Shown: positions 25,412-34,566, numbered from the stretch's first letter. The stretch: 64,000 bases of DNA from Microbacterium esteraromaticum (GCF_017303215.1 NZ_JAEMWU010000001.1:2170001-2234000), one strand, 5' to 3'. Notes: generated by a model from the sequence alone, not told the origin. Numbers and translations: made by a program.

Positions 25412-26842
25412 ATGTCCACCACCGCTGCCGGCCGCGACACCGCGGTCGATCTCGTCCGCTGCCTGTGCGTGCTGGGCGTGATCGTCCTGCACGCACTCAT
25501 GGTCGGAGTCACGGTCACCGCGCAGGGGCCGGTGTTCGAGAACGCGGCCGAGAGCGGCGCCTGGCTGGTACCAGTGAGTTGGGCACTGCAGGTGATGCCG
25601 CTGTTCTTCGTCATCGGTGGATTCGCGGGCATCACCGCATTGCGTCGACGCTCCACGTCGGCTGCCGCGTTCGCCGCCGCGCGTGTGCACCGTCTGGTGC
25701 GTCCGGCACTCGCCGTGGTCGCGACGGCGGGTGTGCTCCTGGCGTTGCTCACCCACGCCGGGGTCGCAGATGACCTCGTCGGCGTGGCGGGCTTCCGCTT
25801 CTCACAGCCGCTGTGGTTCCTCGGCGTGTTCCTGGGATGTCAGGCTCTGCTGCCGCTGATGGCGCGCCTGCACGCCCGGTACCGGACCGGTGCCCTGGGC
25901 GCGCTCGCCGCGATGGCCGTGCTGGTAGATGCTGCGCGCATCATCACCGGCGAGGCTGCGGTCGGTCTCGTCAACATGGCCTTTGTCTGGTTGGCCCTGC
26001 AACAGCTGGGGTTCTTCCTCTCGGATGGCAGCATCGACCGCATCGGACCTCGGGCGCGGGCTCTCACCGCGACCGCTGCCGTCGCCCTCCTGGTGCTGTC
26101 GTTCCAGAGCGGCTTCCACTCCCCCGATCTGATCGCCAACCTCAACCCGCCGACGACGGCGCTGCTGCTGGTCGGACTGACCCACACCCTGCTGTTCTCG
26201 CTCGTACGGTCGAGCATCGCCGTCGTCGCCGAGCGGCCCGCGCTCGCAGCCTTCACGGCGTTCGTATCGCAACGCACCATGACCATCTACCTCTGGCACA
26301 TGCCTGTGCTGCTCGCCCTTGCCGGTGTTCTCGCGCTATTCGCTCAGCAGACCGGCGGCGCCCTTCCCGCACCGGGCGGGGCGGAGTGGTGGCTGACCCG
26401 TCCCGCATGGGTCGCCGCCGCGGTGGCGTTGACGGCGCTGCTGAGCGTGCCCCTGGCGCGCATCGAGGCGTCGCGCGTCCGCCACGGCTCGGTCCGCGCG
26501 GATCGAGCCGCAGCGGGTGTCGTCCTGGGAGTGGCCGGCGTCGTGGTGCTGCTCGCCGCCGGCACCACCCCAGTGACGGTCGCGATCACCAGCGTGCTGT
26601 GGCTCGGAGCGCTCATCGTCACGTCACCTCGGCCGGTGCCCGCAGAGCGTCAGCTGCCGGTGCACACGCTCAGCGCGCCAGCCCGCGGGCGGCGAGCGCG
26701 TCACCGACGTCATCCGCGTGCCGGAGTGTCAGTACCAGCAGGGGCAGCGCCGCGCGCGGCCCGAGTCGCACGCCACGTGCGCGCTGCGCGTCCCGCACCT
26801 GATTCAGGAATCCCGCGAGCACCGGCACCATGGCGATGGTGA
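25412..26842 (+). CDS. Membrane acyltransferase (acyltransferase-3-like)
   Basis: This polytopic membrane protein has about ten to twelve hydrophobic segments. It begins TAVDLVRCLCVLGVIVLHALM, the typical start of acyltransferase-3 proteins, which O-acylate sugars or other surface molecules. RTMTIYLWHMPVLL is the late conserved helix. AGGAGG precedes the ATG. The last ~57 codons are Arg/Ala/Pro-rich, look unlike the rest, and run antisense through the end of bioN by 173 bp; they may be recent read-through past a lost stop. Confidence 0.8.
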   Translation: MSTTAAGRDTAVDLVRCLCVLGVIVLHALMVGVTVTAQGPVFENAAESGAWLVPVSWALQVMPLFFVIGGFAGITALRRRSTSAAAFAAARVHRLVRPALAVVATAGVLLALLTHAGVADDLVGVAGFRFSQPLWFLGVFLGCQALLPLMARLHARYRTGALGALAAMAVLVDAARIITGEAAVGLVNMAFVWLALQQLGFFLSDGSIDRIGPRARALTATAAVALLVLSFQSGFHSPDLIANLNPPTTALLLVGLTHTLLFSLVRSSIAVVAERPALAAFTAFVSQRTMTIYLWHMPVLLALAGVLALFAQQTGGALPAPGGAEWWLTRPAWVAAAVALTALLSVPLARIEASRVRHGSVRADRAAAGVVLGVAGVVVLLAAGTTPVTVAITSVLWLGALIVTSPRPVPAERQLPVHTLSAPARGRRARHRRHPRAGVSVPAGAAPRAARVARHVRAARPAPDSGIPRAPAPWRW

Positions 26843-27266
26843 GCGAGATCGCCAGCGCGGCCGTCTCCGGGTCGAGCCGGAACACCCGCAGGGGACGCAA
26901 GAGCCGCTGCAGCACATCGAGCAGGTCGCCCATGCGGGTGGTTCGGGTGACGAGGGCGACGAGCAGGATCAGTGCCACCACGCGCCCGGCGTTGCGCACG
27001 GCCTCGTCGAGGCCGACGAAGATCCACAGCGCTCCGGCGAGCACGATGATCAGCCAGCGCAGTCGCCACCAGGACTCTGCCAGCAGACGCCACCCGAGCC
27101 CGCCCACGACGTAGAGTGACGAGACGGCGGCCACCAGTATCGCGGTGCCGGTCGTCCCCAGCGGAAGCACCGAAACACACAGCGCCAACGCCGCGAGTAG
27201 ACCGAGTTTCGCACCGGCCGACCTGCGATGCAGGATGCCCGTGCCGGGCCGGTACAGCGAGATCAT
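26670..27266 (-). CDS. bioN: Biotin ECF transporter transmembrane protein
   Basis: This 198-residue EcfT/CbiQ-family protein is the coupling subunit of the energy-coupling factor biotin importer. It shows about four to five hydrophobic segments and the C-terminal coupling region with ARGVRLGPRAALPLL and ALAARGL, where EcfT proteins carry Ala-Arg-Gly motifs that contact the ATPase. It is the last gene of bioYMN; its start overlaps bioM by 4 bp. The final 173 bp overlap a convergent acyltransferase frame. Confidence 0.9.
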   Translation of the reverse strand: MISLYRPGTGILHRRSAGAKLGLLAALALCVSVLPLGTTGTAILVAAVSSLYVVGGLGWRLLAESWWRLRWLIIVLAGALWIFVGLDEAVRNAGRVVALILLVALVTRTTRMGDLLDVLQRLLRPLRVFRLDPETAALAISLTIAMVPVLAGFLNQVRDAQRARGVRLGPRAALPLLVLTLRHADDVGDALAARGLAR

Positions 27267-27943
27267 GCCGCTCTTCGCCGGTACTGGTCGATCACATCGG
27301 CGGGTTCGCCGACCGCGTGCACAGCGCCGTCGACGAACAGCACGACCTCATCGCACTGCGCCGCGAGTTCGAGATCATGGGTGACGAGCACGACCGGCAC
27401 GTCGAGGTTCAGCAACAGGGCGCCGATGCGACGGGTGTTGCGCAGGTCGAGCAGTGTGGTCGGTTCGTCGGCGACGACGAGGTCGGGGGCCGTGGCGAGC
27501 ACCGCAGCGACGGCGAGCAGCTGCCGTTGCCCGCCCGAGAGGCTGGCGACGGGCTGGTCTGCACGGCCCGCCAACCCGTATCGTGCGAGAAGCTCGTCGA
27601 TGCGTGCGGCGCGCTCGCGCTTGCCCACCCGCCCCAGCGAGAGCGCGAGGTCTTCGCCGGGTGTCGGCATCAGAATCTGCGCCTCGGGATTGGTGAAGAC
27701 GAACCCGACGCGGGCCCGCAGGTGGTCGGCGTGGTCGATGACGTCGAGTCCGAGCACGCGCATCGTGCCGGCCGTCGGCTTTCGGAGACCGTTCAGCAGG
27801 CGGGCGAAGGTCGACTTGCCCGACCCATTCGCCCCGATCACGGCCGTGCGGCGCGCGGACAACGTCACCGAGACGTCGTGCAGCACGCGAACACCCTCCA
27901 CCTCATACCCGACTCCCCGGAGCGAGATGTCGGCGGCCGTCAC
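27263..27943 (-). CDS. bioM: Biotin ECF transporter ATP-binding protein
   Basis: This is a 226-residue ABC ATPase with GANGSGKST, Q-loop FVFTNPEAQI, signature LSGGQRQLLAVAA, Walker B LVVADEPTTLLD and H-loop VTHDLE. It powers biotin import with BioN and the substrate-binding BioY. The start is GTG at 27943, overlapping the bioY stop (GTGA); a much longer in-frame extension exists but reads through bioY antisense to family length. Confidence 0.92.
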   Translation of the reverse strand: MTAADISLRGVGYEVEGVRVLHDVSVTLSARRTAVIGANGSGKSTFARLLNGLRKPTAGTMRVLGLDVIDHADHLRARVGFVFTNPEAQILMPTPGEDLALSLGRVGKRERAARIDELLARYGLAGRADQPVASLSGGQRQLLAVAAVLATAPDLVVADEPTTLLDLRNTRRIGALLLNLDVPVVLVTHDLELAAQCDEVVLFVDGAVHAVGEPADVIDQYRRRAA

Positions 27944-28521
27944 GATGCAACGGATGCCACGTGCACGACTCGCTGCGGGAATGCGCGCGGGTAGGCGCGA
28001 CGCAATGCCACGGCCAGCGCCGTCGCCGCACCGGCCTTGATCAGATCGCCCGGCAGGAATGCGAGGGTCGACACGGCGGTCAGGTCGAGCGGTACGCCCG
28101 TGACCCAGGACTGGACGGGAATGCCGAACAGATACACGACGGCGATGCCCCCGACGAGGGTGGCGATACCCGCACGCCACCAGGTGAACCGCCCGGAGTG
28201 CGCGATGATCCCGATCACGATCGCGCCGACGACCCAGCCCAGCAGGTAGCCCGCCGTGGGCCCGACGAAGGCCCCGAGGCCGCCACGCCCACCGGCCAGT
28301 ACGGGAAGGCCGACGGCGGCCAGCGCCAGCACGATGAGGATCGCCAGCGGGGCGCGACGGGCCCCCAGGATGAGTCCTGCGAGCATGACGCCCAGCGTCT
28401 GCCCCGTGATCGGCACGCCTCCGGGCAGGGGCACCATGACGGTGCCGAGCACGATGATCAGCGCGGCGAACAGCGCGATGCGAGCGAGATCGGCACTGAG
28501 GGGGCGACGGACAGCAGACAT
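27940..28521 (-). CDS. bioY: Biotin transporter substrate-binding subunit BioY
   Basis: This 193-residue membrane protein has six hydrophobic segments. It is the S-component that binds biotin (VPLPGGVPITGQTLGVMLAG, GLGAFVGPTAGYLLGW, FLPGDLIKA). ATG 28521 is chosen over upstream ATGs because AGAGGA lies just ahead and the longer form would translate the operator repeats. No biotin synthesis genes are present here, consistent with dependence on uptake, though other loci lie outside the window. Confidence 0.95.
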   Translation of the reverse strand: MSAVRRPLSADLARIALFAALIIVLGTVMVPLPGGVPITGQTLGVMLAGLILGARRAPLAILIVLALAAVGLPVLAGGRGGLGAFVGPTAGYLLGWVVGAIVIGIIAHSGRFTWWRAGIATLVGGIAVVYLFGIPVQSWVTGVPLDLTAVSTLAFLPGDLIKAGAATALAVALRRAYPRAFPQRVVHVASVAS

Positions 28522-28543
28522 GGGTTTCCTCTCGGAGATTTCC

Positions 28544-28593
28544 TGAACATCGTTCACCTGAACAGTGTTCACCTGAACGCTGTTCACTATACT
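28544..28593. promoter_or_regulatory. Three tandem biotin-regulator operators plus bioQ -10
   Basis: Three 13-bp perfect palindromes TGAAC-N3-GTTCA lie at 28544-28556, 28559-28571 and 28574-28586, exactly 15 bp apart. TATACT (28588-28593) follows and is 6 nt before the bioQ ATG; on the minus strand TATAGT (28586-28591) overlaps it and could serve bioY. The motif closely resembles the published corynebacterial BioQ box TGAAC-N3-GTTAC. Occupancy should block both promoters. Confidence 0.85.
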
Positions 28594-28599
28594 GGCCGT

Positions 28600-29142
28600 A
28601 TGGCCCCCTCCCGACACGATCGACACAGCGTCATCGACTGCGCCCTGCGTCTACTCGATGACATCGGCCTTCCCGATCTGTCGATGCGCCGCATCGCCGC
28701 CGAGCTCGAGGTGCAACCCAGCGCGCTGTACTGGCACTTCCCCAACAAGCAGGCGCTGCTGGCAGGTGTGGCCGATCGCATCCTCTCTGCTGTACCGGCC
28801 CCCGATGCATCCCGCGACACCTCGCAGGTCGCGCACGCCGTCCTCGACGCCCTGCTGGCTTATCGCGACGGCGCCGAGATCGTCATGAGCAGCTACGCGC
28901 TGCGCCTCGGTACCCCGCGCGCACAGCAGGCGCTTGCCGCGTCACTGACCCCGCACCCCGACAGCGACGTCCTCGCCGACGCCGTCTTCGAGTTCATCCT
29001 GGGGCATGCCACCCTGCTGCAGCAGCGCATGCACGCACAGAGCATCGGGGCCGTCGAGCCCGACGCTCAGGATCCGACCGCGCACTCCGACGCGGTGTTC
29101 TGCACCGGCATCCGAGCACTCACCGCGGGCGTACGTGTCTGA
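28600..29142 (+). CDS. bioQ: TetR-family biotin regulator BioQ
   Basis: This 180-residue regulator has an N-terminal TetR helix-turn-helix (LSMRRIAAELEVQPSALYWHF, about residues 28-48) and a helical ligand domain. It is divergent from bioYMN across three palindromic operators, the arrangement known for BioQ in Actinobacteria, where it represses biotin genes. Translation is probably leaderless from the ATG at 28600. Its own promoter lies against the operators, so it should be autoregulated. Whether biotin, biotinyl-AMP or a partner is the effector cannot be read from the sequence. Confidence 0.9.
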   Translation: MAPSRHDRHSVIDCALRLLDDIGLPDLSMRRIAAELEVQPSALYWHFPNKQALLAGVADRILSAVPAPDASRDTSQVAHAVLDALLAYRDGAEIVMSSYALRLGTPRAQQALAASLTPHPDSDVLADAVFEFILGHATLLQQRMHAQSIGAVEPDAQDPTAHSDAVFCTGIRALTAGVRV

Positions 29143-29183
29143 ACGCGACACGGCCTATTCCCACACAGCAGGGGCACCGTCGT

Positions 29184-30335
29184 TCAGCGGATCGCGACGA
29201 TGCGCTCGATGGCCTCGGTGATGATCTCGGGGCTGGTGCCGAAGTTCAGCCGCACGTGTCCCGCACCCTCGGCGCCGAACGCCGGACCGAAGTGCAACGC
29301 GACTTTCCCCTCGCGCAGAATGGGCTTGGCCGGGTTGGCACCCCAGCCGAGTGCGCTCAGGTCGATCCAGCCGAGATAGCCGGCATCGGGCATCCGATAC
29401 TCCGCCTCGGGCAGTCGATCAGCCAGCAGATCACCGAGCAGGCGACGGTTGGCATCGAGAGTCAGCAGCAGGCCGTCAAGCCATTCGTCGCTCTCGGGCG
29501 CGAACGCCGCCACTGCGGCGAGCAGGCCGAACTGTCCGGTACGCCACTCGACTTCGACGGGAAGCCGGCGCAGCACGCGTCGATGCGCGGCACTCTCGGC
29601 GACCATCAGAGCGCACTTGAGCCCTGCGAGGTTGAACGCCTTGCTCGCGCTGACGACCGCGAACCCCACCTGGGCAGCGGCATCTCCGGCGGCCAGGAAC
29701 GGCGTGTATCCCGTGCCGGGTTGCGCGAGGGGCGCGTGTATCTCGTCCGACACGACGGCGGCGCCGTGCTGCGCGGCGAGTTCGGCCAACGCCCGCAAGG
29801 ACGCCGCCGAGTGTACGGTGCCGGTCGGGTTGTGCGGGTTGCACAGCAGCACCGCGCGGGCCCCGGATGCCAGTGACCCGGCGATCCCCTCCAGGTCGAG
29901 CTCCCAGCCCGAACCGATATCGCGCAGAGGCACCCGCTCGACGACGCCGCCGGCCTCTTCGACCAGCTCGAAGAACGGCGGGTACACCGGCGGATTCACG
30001 ATCACGCGTTCGCCGGGCGCGATCACCCGGCGCAGGATCTCAACGATGCCCATGCTGACGTCCGCGGTGCTGCGCATGCCCGCAGGGTCGGGGACCCACC
30101 CGAAACGGCGATCGGCGAATGCCGCATACGACGCCGCCAGCGGTGTGCGCGAGGCGACGTACCCCGTGTCGCCGTCCCGCACGGCACGCTCGAGCGCCGC
30201 CGTGATCTGCGGGGCGAGCGGAAAATCGGTCTCGGCGACGAACAACGGGAGCACCCCTTCGGGGTACTCCCGCCATTTCTCGCTCGTTCGGCGGCGCAAC
30301 TGCTCCAAGCTCAGGGCCTGAATGGGCGCAGCCAT
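29184..30335 (-). CDS. PLP-dependent C-S lyase / aminotransferase (MalY/PatB type)
   Basis: This 383-residue fold-type I PLP enzyme resembles cystathionine beta-lyase PatB and MalY. NPPVYPPFF and LLCNPHNPTG lie in the cofactor domain, VSDEIHAPL in the middle, and the PLP lysine is in VSASKAFNLAGLK. Such enzymes cleave C-S bonds in cystathionine or cysteine. It starts 17 bp after sufT on the same strand, at the end of the suf operon, where a cysteine desulfurase is often found. A dedicated sulfur-donor role is an inference only. Confidence 0.87.
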   Translation of the reverse strand: MAAPIQALSLEQLRRRTSEKWREYPEGVLPLFVAETDFPLAPQITAALERAVRDGDTGYVASRTPLAASYAAFADRRFGWVPDPAGMRSTADVSMGIVEILRRVIAPGERVIVNPPVYPPFFELVEEAGGVVERVPLRDIGSGWELDLEGIAGSLASGARAVLLCNPHNPTGTVHSAASLRALAELAAQHGAAVVSDEIHAPLAQPGTGYTPFLAAGDAAAQVGFAVVSASKAFNLAGLKCALMVAESAAHRRVLRRLPVEVEWRTGQFGLLAAVAAFAPESDEWLDGLLLTLDANRRLLGDLLADRLPEAEYRMPDAGYLGWIDLSALGWGANPAKPILREGKVALHFGPAFGAEGAGHVRLNFGTSPEIITEAIERIVAIR

Positions 30336-30352
30336 GTCAGTTCGGCTCCGGG

Positions 30353-30682
30353 TCAGATAGCGAAGCCGAGGGCGCGCATCATGTCACGCCCGTCGTCGGT
30401 GATCCGCTCCGGGCCCCACGGCGGCATCCACACCCAGTTGATCCGGAACTGATCGACCACGGCGTCCAGCGCCTGAGCGGTCTGCTCCTCGAGCACGTCG
30501 GTGAGCGGGCAGCCAGCGCTGGTCAGGGTCATGTGGATGACCAGTGCATCGTTCTCGTCATCCCACGACAGGTCGTAGATCAGACCGAGGTCGACGACGT
30601 TGATCCCGAGCTCGGGATCCATGACGTCCTTGAGAGCCTCGGTGACCTCGTCGAACTTCTCGGGAGTGAGGGTCGCGGTCAT
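30353..30682 (-). CDS. sufT: Fe-S assembly factor SufT (DUF59/MIP18)
   Basis: This 109-residue MIP18-family protein has VMDPELGINVVDLGLIYDL and the conserved Cys segment TSAGCPLTDVLE. SufT helps Fe-S cluster maturation. It lies 9 bp after sufC. TAGGCT on the minus strand (30689-30694), whose first three bases are the sufC stop codon, is 6 nt before the ATG, so an internal leaderless promoter may exist here. Confidence 0.9.
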   Translation of the reverse strand: MTATLTPEKFDEVTEALKDVMDPELGINVVDLGLIYDLSWDDENDALVIHMTLTSAGCPLTDVLEEQTAQALDAVVDQFRINWVWMPPWGPERITDDGRDMMRALGFAI

Positions 30683-30691
30683 GCCCTCAGC

Positions 30692-31462
30692 CTACGCTTC
30701 GATCGGGGCTGCGGGGTCGATGAAACGGTCGTAGCCCTCGTCCTCCAGACGGTCGGCCAGTTCAGCACCGCCCTCTTCGACGATCTTGCCCGCCACGATC
30801 ACGTGCACGAAGTCCGGGCGGATGTACCGCAGGATGCGCGTGTAGTGCGTGATCAGCAGCACACCCAGATCGGTGGCCTCCTTCGCACGGTTGACACCCT
30901 CGGACACGATCTTCAGCGCGTCGACGTCCAGACCCGAGTCGGTCTCGTCGAGCACGGCGAACTTCGGCTTGAGCACCTCGAGCTGCATGATCTCGTGGCG
31001 CTTCTTCTCGCCACCCGAGAAGCCCTCGTTGACGTTGCGCTGAGCGAACTTCGGGTCCATGCGCAGGTTGCTCATGGCCGACTTGACGTCCTTGGTCCAC
31101 TGACGGATCGAGGGCGCCTCGCCATCGATCGCGGTCTTGGCCGTGCGCAGGAAGTTCGTCACCGTGACGCCGGGGATCTCCACCGGGTACTGCATGGCGA
31201 GGAACAGGCCGGCGCGGGCACGCTCGTCGACACTCATCTCGAGCACGTCCTCACCGTCGAAGGTGATGGTGCCCTGGGTGACGGTGTACTTGGGGTGACC
31301 GGCGATCGTGTAGGCGAGGGTGGACTTGCCCGAGCCGTTCGGGCCCATGATCGCGTGCGTCTCACCGGTCTTGATGGTGAGGTCGATCCCGTTGAGGATC
31401 GGCGAAGTGCCCTGATCGGTCTCGACCGTTACGTGCAGGTCGCGGATCTCGAGAACAGACAT
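30692..31462 (-). CDS. sufC: Fe-S cluster assembly ATPase
   Basis: This 256-residue ABC-type ATPase belongs to the SufBC2D scaffold. It has Walker A GPNGSGKST, the SufC-type signature FSGGEKKRHEIMQ, Walker B FAVLDETDSGLD (family-typical DETD instead of DEPT) and H-loop ITHYTRIL. ATP hydrolysis remodels SufB-SufD for cluster assembly. AAGGAAG precedes the ATG. It follows the Rieske gene directly. Confidence 0.96.
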   Translation of the reverse strand: MSVLEIRDLHVTVETDQGTSPILNGIDLTIKTGETHAIMGPNGSGKSTLAYTIAGHPKYTVTQGTITFDGEDVLEMSVDERARAGLFLAMQYPVEIPGVTVTNFLRTAKTAIDGEAPSIRQWTKDVKSAMSNLRMDPKFAQRNVNEGFSGGEKKRHEIMQLEVLKPKFAVLDETDSGLDVDALKIVSEGVNRAKEATDLGVLLITHYTRILRYIRPDFVHVIVAGKIVEEGGAELADRLEDEGYDRFIDPAAPIEA

Positions 31463-31789
31463 TCAGACTTCCTTAATGACAGTGGGGTCGATGAGCACGT
31501 CGTCGCCGTCGATCGTGACGGCGTAAACGGGGACGGGCTCGTAAGCGGGGAGGTTGAGGGGGTGGCCGGTCTCGAGCGAGAACGCCGAGCCGTGGGCCCA
31601 GCACTCCAGCGTCTTGCCTTCCACGAAGCCCTCGGCCAGCGAGATGTCGCCGTGCGTGCAGCGGTCGCCGATCGCGTGGATCACGTCGTCGGCGTCCTTC
31701 ACGAGTGCGATGGCGACGCCGTCGATCTCGACGCGCAGCGGGGTGTCCTGTTCGAGTTCACTGACGCCGCACGCGCGCTGCGCACTCAC
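31463..31789 (-). CDS. Rieske-type [2Fe-2S] ferredoxin
   Basis: This is a 108-residue soluble Rieske protein with cluster ligands in CTHGD and CWAHG (C-x-H, 16 residues, C-x2-H). It occupies the slot between sufD and sufC that is common in Actinobacteria, where it is thought to supply electrons for, or serve as a test substrate of, cluster assembly. The start overlaps the sufD stop by 4 bp. Its specific redox partner is unknown. Confidence 0.9.
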   Translation of the reverse strand: MSAQRACGVSELEQDTPLRVEIDGVAIALVKDADDVIHAIGDRCTHGDISLAEGFVEGKTLECWAHGSAFSLETGHPLNLPAYEPVPVYAVTIDGDDVLIDPTVIKEV

Positions 31790-33015
31790 TGGGCGGCCTC
31801 GCGATCGCCCAGAACGGCCTGCGGGTCGACCGCGGCGAGCTCGGCCTCGACGGCGGCGAGCAGCTCGTCCTGCACCGACGGGATGCCGATGCGCTGGATG
31901 ACCTCGGTGAGGAATCCGAACACGACCAGGCGTCGCGCCTCGTCCTCGGTGATACCGCGAGCCTGCAGGTAGAACAGCTGCTCGTCGTCGAAGCGCCCCG
32001 TGGCACTGGCGTGACCGGCACCGGCGATGTCACCGGTCTCGATCTCGAGGTTCGGGATCGAGTCGGCGCGGGCGCCCTCGGTGAGCACCAGGTTGCGGTT
32101 CGCCTCGTACGAGTCGGTGCCGACGGCGTCCCGGCCGATCAGCACGTCACCGATCCACACGCTGTGCGCGCTGGCACCGTTGAGGGCTCCCTTGTAGAGC
32201 ACATCACCGGTGGTATGCGCACCCTTGTGGTGCAGGTACACCTGGCTCTCGAGGTGCTGACCCGAATCGGCGAAGGACAGACCGTACAGGTAGCCTTCCG
32301 AACCGGTGCCGGCGAGTTCGAGGTTGGGGTTCACGCGCACAATGCCACCGCCCAGGCTGACGACGATGTGCGTCAGTTCGGCGTCGCGGTCGACACGCGC
32401 CTGGTGAGCCGACGCGTGGATCGCGTCGTCTTCCCACTGCTGCACGGTGACAAGCTTCAGCTTGGCACCGTCGCGGACGATGATCTCGACGTTCTGCGCG
32501 TACTGTGCCGTGCCGGTGTGGCGCAGAACAACGGTGGAGACGCTGTGGCGGCCCGCCTCGATCACCAGGTGGGCGTCGGCGCGTCCGCCCTTGCCGTCGA
32601 TCTGCACGACGATCGGCTCGGTGACCTCTTCATCGGCGGGGATGCTGAGGTGGAGGGCATCCGACGCTCCCTGCCACGCCACAGCCGAAACGATGTCCTC
32701 GGGGGTGAAGAACTCGCCGCGCGGCGCCGTGCCGTGAGCGAGTGCCGGACGGACGTACTGCGTGTGGCTGACGGTGGTCTCGACGCCGTCATTGACCGGA
32801 CTGGTCTCGAAGAGCGCCTTCAGCTGCGCAACCGGCGTGTGCTTCCAGTTGACCTCGCGGCCCGTGGGCGCACCGAAGTCCTCGGGATCGAACGACCGGG
32901 GCCGCTCGGAGCGGGTCTGCACCGGAACGAAACCGGCGCCGGTGACCTGTGCGGCCGGGTCGATGTGCGCGTTCGTCTGCGGCGCCGCGGCGGGCGCCTG
33001 TGTGGGGGCCGTCAT
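31786..33015 (-). CDS. sufD: Fe-S cluster assembly protein SufD
   Basis: This 409-residue scaffold subunit has the SufB/D beta-helix core and a C-terminal helix with HASATGRFDDEQLFYLQARGI and EARRLVVFGFL. It pairs with SufB and binds SufC. It starts within the sufB stop (TGATG, 1-bp overlap), indicating coupled translation. The N-terminal ~40 residues are low in complexity and Ala/Pro-rich. Confidence 0.95.
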   Translation of the reverse strand: MTAPTQAPAAAPQTNAHIDPAAQVTGAGFVPVQTRSERPRSFDPEDFGAPTGREVNWKHTPVAQLKALFETSPVNDGVETTVSHTQYVRPALAHGTAPRGEFFTPEDIVSAVAWQGASDALHLSIPADEEVTEPIVVQIDGKGGRADAHLVIEAGRHSVSTVVLRHTGTAQYAQNVEIIVRDGAKLKLVTVQQWEDDAIHASAHQARVDRDAELTHIVVSLGGGIVRVNPNLELAGTGSEGYLYGLSFADSGQHLESQVYLHHKGAHTTGDVLYKGALNGASAHSVWIGDVLIGRDAVGTDSYEANRNLVLTEGARADSIPNLEIETGDIAGAGHASATGRFDDEQLFYLQARGITEDEARRLVVFGFLTEVIQRIGIPSVQDELLAAVEAELAAVDPQAVLGDREAAQ

Positions 33016-34433
33016 CAGCCGACCGATCCTTCCATGCCCATCTCGATGAGCTTGTTCAGTTCCATCGCGTACTCCATGGGCAGCTCGCGCGCGATCGGCT
33101 CGATGAACCCACGCACGATCATGGCCATTGCCTCGGTCTCATCGATGCCGCGCGACTGCAGGTAGAAGAGCTGCTCGGCGCTGACCTTCGAGACGGTGGC
33201 CTCGTGGCCGAGCTGCACGTCATCGACGCGGATGTCGATCGACGGGTACGTGTCGGAGCGGGACTGCGTGTCGACCAGCAGCGCATCGCAGACCACGGAG
33301 TTCGCAGAGTGGTGCGCGGCGGGATCCACCCGGACCTCACCGCGGTAGCCGGAGCGGCCACCTCCGCGGGCGATCGACTTCGAGACGATCGACGACTGCG
33401 TGTGCGGCGCCATGTGCACCATCTTCGCGCCGGCGTCCTGGTGCTGACCGGGCCCGGCGAAAGCCACCGAGAGCGTCTCACCCTTGGCGTGCTCACCCAT
33501 CAGGTAGATCGACGGGTACTTCATCGTGACCTTGGAGCCGATGTTGCCGTCGACCCACTCCATGGTGGCACCCTCGTGCGCAACGGCACGCTTGGTGACC
33601 AGGTTGTAGACGTTGTTCGACCAGTTCTGGATGGTCGTGTAGCGAACGCGGGCGTTCTTCTTCACGATGATCTCGACGACCGCCGAGTGCAGCGAGTCCG
33701 ACTTGTAGATCGGCGCGGTGCAGCCCTCGATGTAGTGGACGTAGCTGTCCTCATCGGCGATGATCAGGGTCCGCTCGAACTGGCCCATGTTCTCGGTGTT
33801 GATGCGGAAGTATGCCTGCAGCGGAATCTCGACGTGCACGCCCTTCGGCACGTACACGAACGAACCACCCGACCAGACGGCCGTGTTCAGCGCGGCGAAC
33901 TTGTTGTCGCCGGAGGGGATCACGGTGCCGAAGTACTCCTCGAAGAACTCCGGGTGCTCGCGCAGCGCCGTGTCGGTGTCCATGAAGATGACACCCTGCT
34001 CTTCCAGGTCCTCACGGATCTGGTGGTAGACGACCTCGGACTCGTACTGCGCGGCGACGCCGGCGACCAGCCGCTGACGCTCGGCCTCGGGGATGCCCAG
34101 GCGCTCGTACGTGTTCTTGATGTCATCGGGGAGGTCTTCCCACGACTGCGCCTGACGCTCGGTGGAACGCACGAAGTACTTGATGTTGTCGAAGTCGATC
34201 TCACTGAGGTCTGCACCCCAGGTCGGCATCGGCTTGCGCTCGAAGAGCGACAGACCCTTCAGGCGCGTCTTCAGCATCCACTCGGGCTCGTTCTTCAGAC
34301 CGGAGATGTCGCGGACGACCGCTTCAGACAGACCGCGCCGTGCGCTGGCACCGGCCGCGTCGGGGTCGTGCCAGCCGAACTCGTACACCCCCAGACTGTC
34401 CAGCTCCGGGCGGTCGATCAGCACATCCGACAT
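33015..34433 (-). CDS. sufB: Fe-S cluster assembly protein SufB
   Basis: This is the 472-residue main scaffold on which the nascent cluster forms. Family blocks seen include [31 protein letters not shown] (with a Cys candidate ligand), [14 protein letters not shown] and [23 protein letters not shown] precedes the ATG. It heads the operon sufB-sufD-Rieske-sufC-sufT-patB. No sufR regulator or sufS/sufU is present in the window. Confidence 0.96.
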   Translation of the reverse strand: MSDVLIDRPELDSLGVYEFGWHDPDAAGASARRGLSEAVVRDISGLKNEPEWMLKTRLKGLSLFERKPMPTWGADLSEIDFDNIKYFVRSTERQAQSWEDLPDDIKNTYERLGIPEAERQRLVAGVAAQYESEVVYHQIREDLEEQGVIFMDTDTALREHPEFFEEYFGTVIPSGDNKFAALNTAVWSGGSFVYVPKGVHVEIPLQAYFRINTENMGQFERTLIIADEDSYVHYIEGCTAPIYKSDSLHSAVVEIIVKKNARVRYTTIQNWSNNVYNLVTKRAVAHEGATMEWVDGNIGSKVTMKYPSIYLMGEHAKGETLSVAFAGPGQHQDAGAKMVHMAPHTQSSIVSKSIARGGGRSGYRGEVRVDPAAHHSANSVVCDALLVDTQSRSDTYPSIDIRVDDVQLGHEATVSKVSAEQLFYLQSRGIDETEAMAMIVRGFIEPIARELPMEYAMELNKLIEMGMEGSVG

Positions 34434-34566
34434 GGCACACTCTCCTCAACATGGACCCAGACGGTGTCATCCGCCCCGGCACACCGAACCCCGTCGAGTC
34501 TGCGGAGATCGGATGCCGCTCATGGGCCCTCATCACGACGCGCGGCGCGCGCCTAAACTGTCAGTG

